This document shows, one piece after another, positions 1 through 6,460 of a stretch of 12,704 nucleotides of DNA; position 1 is the first letter of the stretch; the number at the start of each line of letters is the position of its first letter. A program made the translations under genes and the position numbers. Under the pieces are notes generated by a model, which was not told where the DNA came from, searched no databases, and worked only from the letters and a program-made list of their open reading frames with translations. This DNA comes from Planctomycetales bacterium. GTDB taxonomy: Bacteria > Planctomycetota > Planctomycetia > Pirellulales > Thermoguttaceae. The DNA is taken from assembly GCA_007127495.1 (NCBI GenBank), contig SKZG01000063.1, forward strand, positions 1 through 12,704, given 5' to 3'.

Positions 1-5
1 ATTAG

Positions 6-122
6 CAGAGCGCCATTTCGCAATTGGCATCCGACCCCCTTTCGCCCTCGCGGCACGGCAACCTGCTGCGCGCGCGGTGGCTGAATGAACTGCGGCACCG
101 GCGGGAGGGGAATGCGGACTAG
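6..122 (+). pseudogene. Possible degraded 3' end of a CDS
   Basis: An open frame runs from just after an in-frame TAG (3-5) to a TAG at 120-122. It reads as an Arg/Leu-rich tail ending in RARWLNELRHRREGNAD. Third codon positions are strongly G/C, as in the real genes of this window, which suggests former or present coding sequence. There is no ATG, only a TTG at about position 30, and the upstream TAG blocks a normal gene coming from the left. It could be the frameshifted or truncated end of a gene lying left of the window, or chance. No function can be assigned. Confidence 0.25.
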
Positions 123-251
123 CGCGGATTGCGGGTATTCGTGGGGGCTGCATAGTCCTTAGAAGGGGGCAATTCCGTGGTCGTGACGTCGTCCGCCTCT
201 CTTCATCGCGCCGTCTGGACATTAAGGGCTTGCAAATGCCGCTATATGATA

Positions 252-417
252 TAATCCAATAGTGTTTATACTCGCCGCGTGCCGTTATTGCGCTTCTGTA
301 GGATGGACATTCTTGTCCGTCTTCGCCTTGACGGGCCAAAGCCCCGCTCACGGAAAAGCGCAGTTTTAGGCCGCGACGAGTATAGTACCGTAATCTGACA
401 TTATCCAATGGTGTTTT
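252..417. mobile_element. MITE-like inverted-repeat element with flanking direct repeats
   Basis: The outer ends (267-279 and 372-384) are inverted repeats matching at 12 of 13 positions, TATACTCGCCGCG against TATACTCGTCGCG. A second block TGCGCTT (289-295) pairs in the same register with AAGCGCA (356-362). The unit is about 118 bp, has no ORF, and each end carries TATA, which would fit insertion at a TA dinucleotide as in IS630/Tc1-type elements (inference). The interior contains smaller hairpins, for example GGACA-TTCT-TGTCC (304-317). Outside the element lie two direct repeats (252-268 and 401-417, 14 of 17 identical, core ATCCAAT-GTGTTT); the left one touches the inverted repeat. The remaining intergenic sequence between 123 and 250 shows nothing else I can support. 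Confidence 0.5.
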
Positions 418-420
418 GCC

Positions 421-534
421 GTGAAAAGGCGCTTGGAAAACGACCTCCGGTCCACCCTGTTGTCCCTGCCGCTCTATCTGGCTGGCCAGTTCGACCGCCT
501 CATCCGGCCCCTGCACTCGTCCACTGAGGCGTGA
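421..534 (+). CDS. Possible small ORF, 37 aa, unknown
   Basis: A GTG-started frame gives a 37-residue product beginning VKRRLENDLRSTLLSLPLYL and ending with TGA. About 32 of 37 codons end in G or C, matching the coding bias of neighbouring real genes, and the product has a plausible amphipathic helix. Against it: there is no visible Shine-Dalgarno, the start is not ATG, and the open frame continues upstream to 394 without a better start. It sits just right of the MITE-like element, so it could also be the remnant of a gene broken by that insertion. I do not recognise the sequence. Confidence 0.25.
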   Translation: MKRRLENDLRSTLLSLPLYLAGQFDRLIRPLHSSTEA

Positions 535-583
535 CGTCCAAGTACCCCCCTGATTGCTGCTGCTCAACAGCGTTAAGCGGGAC

Positions 584-612
584 TTGTGCCGAGGCCGCAA
601 CCACGGTAGAAT
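584..612 (+). promoter_or_regulatory. Putative sigma70-type promoter for rpmE-prfA
   Basis: A TTGTGC hexamer (584-589) is separated by exactly 17 bp from TAGAAT (607-612), which matches TATAAT at 5 of 6 positions. The -35 match is weak (3 of 6). Transcription would start near 619-621, leaving a leader of about 90 nt before the rpmE ATG. Confidence 0.4.
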
Positions 613-620
613 TATGAGTT

Positions 621-630
621 TGACCGGTCA
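621..630. promoter_or_regulatory. 10-bp palindrome at the predicted start of transcription
   Basis: TGACCGGTCA is a perfect 10-bp palindrome lying 8 bp downstream of the -10 hexamer, exactly where a repressor dimer would block initiation. This is position-based inference; no regulator is known from the window. Confidence 0.3.
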
Positions 631-710
631 TAGCGCGGCTGCGCCCGTTGGAAGCAGTCCGGAACCACAGCCCCCGATGGCCCTTTTTTCGGGTGAGGGA
701 ACAAGACGAG

Positions 711-974
711 ATGAAAGACGAAATCCATCCCAATTACGTCGAAACGACGGTTACATGCGGTTGCGGGAACTCCTTTTCGACCCGCAGCACGAAGCCGGAA
801 CTGAAAGTCGACATTTGCAACGCCTGCCATCCTTTCTACACGGGCAAGCTGAAGTATGTCGATACGGCCGGCCGAATCGAGAAGTTCCAGAAGAAGTTCG
901 CCTCGACCGGCTACGCCAGTTTGAAGCGAAACAAGAAGCAGACCGAAGACACCGCCGGCGCCCAGACCGAGTAA
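711..974 (+). CDS. rpmE: 50S ribosomal protein L31
   Basis: This 87-residue protein is large-subunit ribosomal protein L31, which sits in the central protuberance of the 50S subunit. The sequence starts MKDEIHPNY, the usual L31 opening, and contains the zinc-binding C+ pattern: C16 and C18 (CGC), then C36 and C39 (CNAC), followed by HPFYTGK (40-46) and the conserved GRIEKF segment (54-59). The C-terminal 20 residues are a polar Lys/Thr/Glu tail, slightly longer than the typical 70-80 aa family member. ATG at 711 is preferred over a TTG-started extension at 648 because the family begins at this methionine; a GTGAGGGA stretch (693-700) may act as ribosome binding site, with a rather long spacer. 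prfA starts 25 nt downstream, so the two are probably co-transcribed. With all four cysteines present, it is the zinc-containing rather than the zinc-free form. Confidence 0.96.
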   Translation: MKDEIHPNYVETTVTCGCGNSFSTRSTKPELKVDICNACHPFYTGKLKYVDTAGRIEKFQKKFASTGYASLKRNKKQTEDTAGAQTE

Positions 975-999
975 CTACTCGTGAGGTCTGAGGATACCG

Positions 1000-2073
1000 A
1001 TGCGAGAAATACTCGATTCCAGCCTCGGCCGGTTCCAGGAACTGGAGCAGAAGCTGTTGGACCCCGTCGTCTTGGCCAATGCCCAACAGATGGCTGCCGT
1101 TGCGCGCGAGCACGGCTCCTTGGGCAGGCTGGCGAAAAAATACCTCCGGTTCAAGGAACTGAACCGGCAGATTCGCGACGCCAACGAAATGCTCGAAGGA
1201 AACGAGCGCGATATGCAGGAATTGGCCGAAGCGGAGCTGCCCGAGCTGAAGGCCGAACGCGAGAAGCTTTGGAATGAACTGCTCGATATGACCGTCGGCG
1301 GGGAAGACGCCCAGCGGAGCCGGTGTATCATGGAGATTCGCGCCGGCACCGGCGGCGACGAAGCGGCCCTGTTCGCTCGCGACTTGTACGACATGTATCG
1401 CCGATTTGCCGAAGCGAAGGGCTGGAAGGTCGAGGTCATGGACCTCCACCCGACCGAATTGGGCGGCTTCAAGGAAATCATTCTCGGAATGGAAGGCGAA
1501 GGCGTCTTCCAGCAACTCCAGTATGAAAGCGGTGGGCACCGGGTCCAGCGGGTCCCGGAAACCGAAGCCAAGGGCCGGATCCATACCTCGGCCGCCACCG
1601 TGGCCGTCATGGCCGAGCCCGAAGATGTCGAGGTCGAATTGAGCCCCGACGATTACCGCGAAGATGTCTTCCACGCCAGCGGGCCCGGCGGTCAGCATGT
1701 GAACAAGACGGCCTCGGCCATCCGGCTGACCCACCTGGCAACCGGCATCGCCGTAAGCTGCCAGGACGAGAAAAGCCAGCACAAGAACCGCGCGAAAGCC
1801 TTGCGCGTGCTCAAGAGCCGGCTTTACGACCGCATGCGCGAGGAGGAGGACCGCAAGCGGGCCGACGACCGCAAGAGCAAGGTCGGCTCGGGCGACCGGA
1901 GCCAGCGGATTCGCACCTACAATTTCTCCGAGAACCGCCTCACCGATCACCGGATTGGACTGACACTCTACAAGCTCGACAGCATCCTGGCCGGCGATTT
2001 GGACCCCGTTCTCGACGCCCTGCTGGAGCACGAGCGGCAGGAGCAGCGCTCGGCATTCGGGGCACTGGATTAA
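1000..2073 (+). CDS. prfA: Peptide chain release factor 1 (RF1)
   Basis: RF1, 357 aa, recognises UAA and UAG stop codons on the ribosome and triggers hydrolysis of the finished peptide. The GGQ catalytic motif is at 230-232 within [10 protein letters not shown], and the stop-codon-reading tripeptide is PET at 186-188 (the P-x-T of RF1, usually PAT or PVT; RF2 would have SPF). Residues 1-100 form the coiled N-terminal domain. 111-210 include the family-typical GTGGDEA (116-122) and [28 protein letters not shown] (residues 277-290) and [13 protein letters not shown] are the C-terminal RF1 signatures. Length is normal (about 360). The ATG is preceded by TGAGGA (989-994) with a 5-nt spacer, the best ribosome binding site in the window. 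The gene lies between rpmE and prmC, whose product methylates the GGQ glutamine (Q232). Confidence 0.98.
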   Translation: MREILDSSLGRFQELEQKLLDPVVLANAQQMAAVAREHGSLGRLAKKYLRFKELNRQIRDANEMLEGNERDMQELAEAELPELKAEREKLWNELLDMTVGGEDAQRSRCIMEIRAGTGGDEAALFARDLYDMYRRFAEAKGWKVEVMDLHPTELGGFKEIILGMEGEGVFQQLQYESGGHRVQRVPETEAKGRIHTSAATVAVMAEPEDVEVELSPDDYREDVFHASGPGGQHVNKTASAIRLTHLATGIAVSCQDEKSQHKNRAKALRVLKSRLYDRMREEEDRKRADDRKSKVGSGDRSQRIRTYNFSENRLTDHRIGLTLYKLDSILAGDLDPVLDALLEHERQEQRSAFGALD

Positions 2074-2087
2074 GAGCCTGTCCGAAA

Positions 2088-2256
2088 CCTCCCCTCTCCC
2101 GGAGGGAGAGTGGCCGGGGGTGAGGGCTCGCGAAATTTAAGTAAGATAGCGCCAAGGTCGATGGCTGCCGCCCCCTCACCCTAGCCCTCTCCCGGAGGGA
2201 GAGGGGACGTGAGTCCGAGAGCCCTCTCCCGGAGGGAGAGGGGACGTGAGTCCGAG
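2088..2256. repeat. GA-rich palindromic repeat cluster with a perfect 37-bp tandem duplication
   Basis: Three copies of the hairpin CCTCTCCC-GGA-GGGAGAG (around 2091-2110, 2185-2205, 2222-2242) fill the prfA-prmC gap. The first copy with its flank GGGGGTGAGGGC (2116-2127) is an inverted repeat of CCCCCTCACCCTAGCCCTC (2171-2189) and what follows, so 2088-2206 can fold as one long stem. Positions 2183-2219 and 2220-2256 are an exact 37-bp tandem repeat ending in ACGTGAGTCCGAG. This kind of repeat is widespread between genes in high-GC bacteria and behaves like REP/BIME elements (general knowledge). It could act as a transcript 3'-end structure for rpmE-prfA. There is no U-tract, so I do not call it an intrinsic terminator. 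Confidence 0.85.
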
Positions 2257-2290
2257 CCTTCCCGGATCGCCCCTTAGCGGAAAGAACCCC

Positions 2291-3175
2291 ATGCCCGACT
2301 CCGAACCGTGGACCATCGGCCGGCTGCTTCAGTGGACGACCGAGTACCTGAAGTCGCACGGTTCGGACAGCGGGCGGCTCGACGCCGAGGTCTTGCTGGC
2401 CCACGCCCTCCGCCGCCCTCGCATCGCCCTGTACACGGCCTTCGACGAAGTGCCCCCCGACGATGCCCGCAGCACGTTCCGCGACCTCGTCCGGCGCCGG
2501 GCTGAGGCGGTGCCCGTGGCCTACCTGGTGGGCTACCGTGAGTTCTATTCGCTCCGGTTCCACGTGACCCCCAGCGTGCTCATCCCGCGGCCGGAGACGG
2601 AACACCTGGTCATTGCGCTGCTCGACCTGGCCCGTGCCCAATCGCACTCGGCTCCGCTGGAGATCGCCGACGTGGGAACCGGCAGTGGCATCATCGCCGT
2701 GTGTGCGGCGAAACAACTGCCCAACGCCCGCGTGATGGCGATCGACCGTTGCCGGGCGGCCCTGGAGGTGGCCGGCTCCAACGCAAAGACGCACTCCGTG
2801 GCCGACCGAGTGGAGCTGGTCGAGGGCGACCTGCTCGACGGCGTGGCGGCCGAACCGCGGTTCGACTTCATCGTGAGCAACCCGCCCTACGTGGCCGATG
2901 CCGAGTTCGACCGTCTCGCCCGCGACGTGCGCGAACACGAGCCGCGCACGGCCTTGCTGGCCGGGTCGCGCGGTACGGAAGTGATCGAGCGGCTGGTGCC
3001 GCAAGCCGTGCCGCGAATGAAGCCTGGCGGTCGTCTTCTGCTGGAAATCGGCCCGGCAATCCACGAGTCGGTCTGCGAGATTGTCAGGGCCGAGCCCGGG
3101 CTGTGCCTGGAAGAAACGATCAAAGACCTAGCCCGACTTCCGCGAGTGGTGCCGGCCCGCAAAGCCGGCCCGTAA
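2291..3175 (+). CDS. prmC: Release factor glutamine N5-methyltransferase
   Basis: PrmC (HemK), 294 aa, transfers a methyl group from S-adenosylmethionine to the glutamine of the GGQ motif of release factors, raising termination efficiency; its substrate RF1 is encoded just upstream. Residues 1-80 form the N-terminal helical domain with the family segment DAEVLLAHAL (31-40). Then come VLIPRPETE (96-104), the SAM-binding motif I DVGTGSG (127-133), and the catalytic NPPY (197-200) that holds the glutamine side chain. Length is usual. ATG 2291 is preferred over a GTG at 2246 because that GTG lies inside the tandem repeat and would add unrelated residues; GCGGAAAG (2277-2284) is a fair ribosome binding site. 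murA begins 4 nt after the stop, so the pair is probably translationally coupled. A GCCGGC-CCGCAAA-GCCGGC hairpin (3151-3169) lies at the 3' end of the gene. Confidence 0.97.
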   Translation: MPDSEPWTIGRLLQWTTEYLKSHGSDSGRLDAEVLLAHALRRPRIALYTAFDEVPPDDARSTFRDLVRRRAEAVPVAYLVGYREFYSLRFHVTPSVLIPRPETEHLVIALLDLARAQSHSAPLEIADVGTGSGIIAVCAAKQLPNARVMAIDRCRAALEVAGSNAKTHSVADRVELVEGDLLDGVAAEPRFDFIVSNPPYVADAEFDRLARDVREHEPRTALLAGSRGTEVIERLVPQAVPRMKPGGRLLLEIGPAIHESVCEIVRAEPGLCLEETIKDLARLPRVVPARKAGP

Positions 3176-3179
3176 CCCT

Positions 3180-4583
3180 ATGACAGGCGCCCTGCTCATC
3201 ACCGGCGGCACCCCCTTACGCGGCCACGTGCAGGCGGCCGGATCGAAGAACGCCGCGCTGCCGATGATGGCCGCGGCCCTCCTGGCCGACGGCCCGCTGG
3301 TGCTCGACGGGCTGCCGCAACTCACCGACGTGGCAACACTGTGCCGCGTCCTGACGGAATTGGGCGTCGAAGCCGTATGGAACCAAGTCGTACCGGCGGG
3401 TTCACCCGCCAAGAAGGCCCCCACCCCGGCTCATGCCCGGCGCGACGGCGGCGACGGGCCCCGGCAGCCCGAGCCCGGCCCCATGCCCGACCTCGGTTCC
3501 TCCGGCCGGCTTTACCTTCAGGTGCGCGACCCTGCCCCCATCCGCGCCCGCTATGAATTGGTTCGCCGGATGCGGGCGAGTTTCTGTGTGCTGGGCCCGC
3601 TGCTGGCGCGCCGTGGGAAAGCCGTGGTGTCGCTGCCCGGCGGATGCCGCATCGGGCCACGGCCGGTCGACTTGCACCTGAAAGGCCTCGCGGCGCTGGG
3701 GGCCGAACTGACCGTTGCCCACGGGTATGTGATCGCGCGGGCGAAGCGGCTGCGGGGCGCGACGATCGACCTGGGCAGCCCGGCAGGGCCCACCGTCACT
3801 GGCACGGCCAACGTCCTCAGCGCCGCGGTGCTCGCACGGGGCGAAACGCTCATTCTCGGCGCGGCCCGCGAGCCCGAAATCGTCGACCTCGGCCACCTGC
3901 TGGGCAAGATGGGCGCCCGGATCGACGGACTGGGCACCGGCACGGTGCGCGTCCGCGGGGTGGAAAGTCTCGGCGGCGCGCGGCACCGGATCATCCCCGA
4001 CCGCATCGAGGCGGCCACCCTCGCCCTGGCGGTCGTCGCCACCGGCGGCGCGGCGGAAATTGCAGGCGTGGTCCCTGAGCATCTGGCCGCCGTACTCGAT
4101 CGGCTGGCCCATACGGGCGCCGACGTCGGCTCGGGCCCCGACTGGATTCGCGTCGGCGCGCCGAGGACGCTGCGCCCGTGCGGCATCGCGGCTGAACCCT
4201 ACCCGGGCATTCCTTCCGATGTACAGGCCCAATGGACCGCGCTGATGAGTCTCGTTGCGGGCCGGAGCATGGTGCGCGATCACGTCTTTCCACAGCGGTT
4301 CGCCCATGTGCCGGAACTCGTTCGACTCGGCGCCCGAATCGGACTTGCCCACCGCGCCGCGATGGTCAACGGCGTCGAACGCCTCAGCGGCGCCACCGTG
4401 ACGGCGTCCGACCTGCGCGCCAGCGCCGCGCTGGTGATTGCCGGGCTTGCCGCGCGCGGCAAGACTCGGATCGAGCAGGCCCACTGGCTCGACCGCGGCT
4501 ACGAGCGGCTGGCACTCAAGCTAGCGCGGTTGGGCGCGGTCATCGCCCAGGACGGTTGCCCCGACGTTACCGGACAGCTTTAA
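3180..4583 (+). CDS. murA: UDP-N-acetylglucosamine 1-carboxyvinyltransferase with internal insertion
   Basis: MurA, 467 aa, adds enolpyruvate from PEP to UDP-GlcNAc, the first committed step of peptidoglycan synthesis, in the cytoplasm. GSKNAA (21-26) holds the conserved Lys-Asn pair (K23, N24). The catalytic, fosfomycin-reactive cysteine is C156 in LPGGCRIGPRPVDLH, so the enzyme is predicted sensitive. Further landmarks are AAREPEIVD (228-236), D347 in PSDVQAQW (the general base position) and R439 in LDRGYER. The protein is about 48 residues longer than the E. coli enzyme. The excess is mainly a Pro/Gly/Ala/Arg-rich stretch at about 68-107, between ELGVEAVW and the YELVRRMRAS helix; its DNA contains a perfect hairpin (3395-3410). 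The start has no Shine-Dalgarno and follows the prmC stop by 4 nt, so translation probably depends on coupling. The catalytic set is complete, so I expect an active enzyme. Confidence 0.96.
   Translation: MTGALLITGGTPLRGHVQAAGSKNAALPMMAAALLADGPLVLDGLPQLTDVATLCRVLTELGVEAVWNQVVPAGSPAKKAPTPAHARRDGGDGPRQPEPGPMPDLGSSGRLYLQVRDPAPIRARYELVRRMRASFCVLGPLLARRGKAVVSLPGGCRIGPRPVDLHLKGLAALGAELTVAHGYVIARAKRLRGATIDLGSPAGPTVTGTANVLSAAVLARGETLILGAAREPEIVDLGHLLGKMGARIDGLGTGTVRVRGVESLGGARHRIIPDRIEAATLALAVVATGGAAEIAGVVPEHLAAVLDRLAHTGADVGSGPDWIRVGAPRTLRPCGIAAEPYPGIPSDVQAQWTALMSLVAGRSMVRDHVFPQRFAHVPELVRLGARIGLAHRAAMVNGVERLSGATVTASDLRASAALVIAGLAARGKTRIEQAHWLDRGYERLALKLARLGAVIAQDGCPDVTGQL
3395..3410. repeat. REP-like hairpin inside murA
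   Basis: GGCGGGT-TC-ACCCGCC forms a perfect 7-bp stem with a 2-nt loop. It lies at the start of the region encoding the extra MurA residues. I take it as a possible trace of a palindromic repeat that entered the gene in frame; this is inference from its position and symmetry. Confidence 0.45.
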
Positions 4584-4627
4584 TCTGCACGCCGGCCACG
4601 GACAGCCGGAACCACCCTGCGGCTGCT

Positions 4628-6439
4628 TCAATCGGGCAACTGAAGATAACTTCCCAGCGGGCGCCGGTCGACGATGGCGTCGGCGAGGAAGTGCAGCAAG
4701 CGGCGGAGGGGTGGGTCGGGCAATTGGCCAGCGGCTTCGATGGCCCGAGCGTGGTGCTTCTCCACCAGTGCGTGCGCCCGGCCGAAGGCGTCGGCGCCGC
4801 GGTACAGTGCGGCGGCCCGCTCGACGGCGATGGCCGGCTGGCCGTTTGCCTGCACTGTTGCCTCCAGTTCGCGGCGGCCGGCGTCGTCGAGCCGCTCCAT
4901 TGCCAGCGCCCAAAGAACCGTCGGCCGGCCGGCTAGCAGGTCGGTGGCCTGATCAAGCTTGTTGTCGTCATCCGGCGCCCAGTCGATCAGGTCGTTGACA
5001 ATCTGATAGGCCACGCCCAGGTGTCGCGCGTAGCGGGCGATCGGTTCTCGGACGGCGTCGACCGGCCCGGCCAGCCGGGCGCCGGCCAGCAAAGCGGCCT
5101 CGAAGGCAGGGGCCGTTTTCAGCGCATAGATGCGCAGCGCGTCGAGCGGCTTCAGGGCCTTGTCGCGCGCGTCGCGCCACATCAGTTCAGCGCCCTGGCC
5201 CTCGCACAGGCGCGTATGGGCCGAGGCGAACTGAGCGACCAGGTCGGCCACGACGTCGGCCGGCAGGCGGTCGCGCTGCGCGGCCACCAGCCGATAGCCG
5301 AGGCCGACGAGGTAATCGCCCACGTTGATGGCCGTGGCCGTGCCGAACCGGCGGTGCAGCGTGGCGGCGCCGTAACGGAAGGCGTCGTCGTCCTCCACGT
5401 CGTCGTGTACCAGCGACGCCTTGTGGAACGCTTCGGTGGCCAGGGCGACGGCCTTCACGTGGTCGGGGATCGCGGCCGTGTGGCCGGCTCCGTCGGCGCC
5501 GGTTGCCTGGCCGCCGCTCAGCGCGTCGAAAACCGCCAGCGTGATGAACGGCCTCGAATGTTTCCCGCCCGCAACCAGAAAATCGTACGCCAGCGCTTCC
5601 GTACACGCGATCGGATCGAGCTGCTCGACGTCCTGCCCGCTCGCATCGGCGGCGCGGTGGCCGGCTCGCATGGGAGGCGCCAGGCGGCGTAGCGGCTCCG
5701 GCTCGAACAATTGCGCGGCACATCGTATCAGGTGCAAATAGCTCCCGGTGTGCCGGCGCCCGGGCCGATACGGGACTTCAATCAAGCGTCGCACCGCGGC
5801 CTCGTCAGCCGAGGTGCTGCGGCATCCGTCACACAGCAGCGGCACGGCCATGGCCGGAATGCCGCTGCGCACGAGCTTCTCGAACATCTTCTCCAGCGAG
5901 TCGAGGCACGCCACGCCCAAAACCGCATCGGCCTTGCCTGCGAGAACCAGCTTTGTCACCGCCGGCGAGCCTTCGGCAATCAGCACGCGATAGCCTCGCC
6001 GGCGCGCCTCGGAGCGCAGGCCGCTCAGCCCGCACGCGCCGCAGTCGCGGCACAGCAATCCCAACTCGTCGCACTCGGCCGGGCATCGGCGCTCATCGCG
6101 AAGGCAGCGCGGCAAGAGCAGAAGCCGGCGATCATACGGCAGGGCGGCCACCTGGTCGTGCCAGAACGCGCTGGCCACGGCCACCATGGCCCAGCCCAGA
6201 TAGGCATCGGGCAATCGCAGCTCGTCGAGCAGGTTCCGAGCGCTGACCTCCAGTTCACGCCGCGTGGGCGGCCGCGCCTTTCCCAACGCGGCCGCCGAAG
6301 GCTCCGCCGCAGCGGCGATCCGCTCACGCAGAACGAACGGCTCCGGCACGCACTTCAGCCGCTGGGTGTCGGCGGGCGCATGCACCGGCTCCTGGCTGTG
6401 AGCGGTTGCGTGTTGAGGGTGGGAATGCACGTTGGCCAC
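4628..6439 (-). CDS. DUF116 - polyprenyl diphosphate synthase fusion
   Basis: A 603-aa two-domain protein. Residues 60-225 resemble DUF116, a Cys-rich domain of unknown function: C112, C119, C123, C130, C133 and C136 form a tight cluster (LPRC...RRCPAEC...CRDCGAC), with C178, C203 and C206 further on, suggesting metal or iron-sulfur binding (inference). Residues 275-600 are a trans-prenyltransferase that condenses isopentenyl diphosphate units. It has GGKHSRP (291-297; the family has GGKRxRP), the first Asp-rich motif HDDVEDDD (345-352) and the second as VNDLID (481-486), in which Asn replaces the usual first Asp. Alanine at -5 from the first motif and no two-residue insert in it point to a medium- or long-chain product rather than FPP. 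The GTG start is the first start codon after the upstream stop, with no Shine-Dalgarno. It follows the cyclase gene by 21 nt in the same frame. The gene converges with murA (44-bp gap, no clear terminator). Confidence 0.88.
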   Translation of the reverse strand: MANVHSHPQHATAHSQEPVHAPADTQRLKCVPEPFVLRERIAAAAEPSAAALGKARPPTRRELEVSARNLLDELRLPDAYLGWAMVAVASAFWHDQVAALPYDRRLLLLPRCLRDERRCPAECDELGLLCRDCGACGLSGLRSEARRRGYRVLIAEGSPAVTKLVLAGKADAVLGVACLDSLEKMFEKLVRSGIPAMAVPLLCDGCRSTSADEAAVRRLIEVPYRPGRRHTGSYLHLIRCAAQLFEPEPLRRLAPPMRAGHRAADASGQDVEQLDPIACTEALAYDFLVAGGKHSRPFITLAVFDALSGGQATGADGAGHTAAIPDHVKAVALATEAFHKASLVHDDVEDDDAFRYGAATLHRRFGTATAINVGDYLVGLGYRLVAAQRDRLPADVVADLVAQFASAHTRLCEGQGAELMWRDARDKALKPLDALRIYALKTAPAFEAALLAGARLAGPVDAVREPIARYARHLGVAYQIVNDLIDWAPDDDNKLDQATDLLAGRPTVLWALAMERLDDAGRRELEATVQANGQPAIAVERAAALYRGADAFGRAHALVEKHHARAIEAAGQLPDPPLRRLLHFLADAIVDRRPLGSYLQLPD

Positions 6440-6460
6440 GATGGAACTCTGAAGATGTCG

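Noticed and set aside
230..255. Promoter TTGCAA / TATAAT
   Set aside because: The TATAAT is perfect but the spacer is only 14 bp, and no gene follows directly.
648..710. TTG start extending rpmE by 21 residues
   Set aside because: L31 proteins begin at the MK-x-x-IHP methionine, here position 711.
751..2031. 426-codon minus-strand open frame over rpmE/prfA
   Set aside because: It is antisense to two certain genes, with low-complexity translation.
2246..2290. GTG start extending prmC upstream
   Set aside because: It lies in the tandem repeat and the added residues do not fit the family; ATG 2291 has a ribosome binding site.
1940..3064. 374-codon minus-strand open frame over the repeat block and prmC
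   Set aside because: It contains translated palindromic repeats (RPLSLRER-type peptides), typical of spurious proteins.
3402..4484. 360-codon minus-strand open frame over murA
   Set aside because: It is antisense to a certain gene; Arg/Gly/His-rich composition.
4584..4627. Bidirectional terminator between murA and the prenyl synthase
   Set aside because: Only 5-bp GC stems (for example AGCCG...CGGCT) and no U-run; not strong enough to call.
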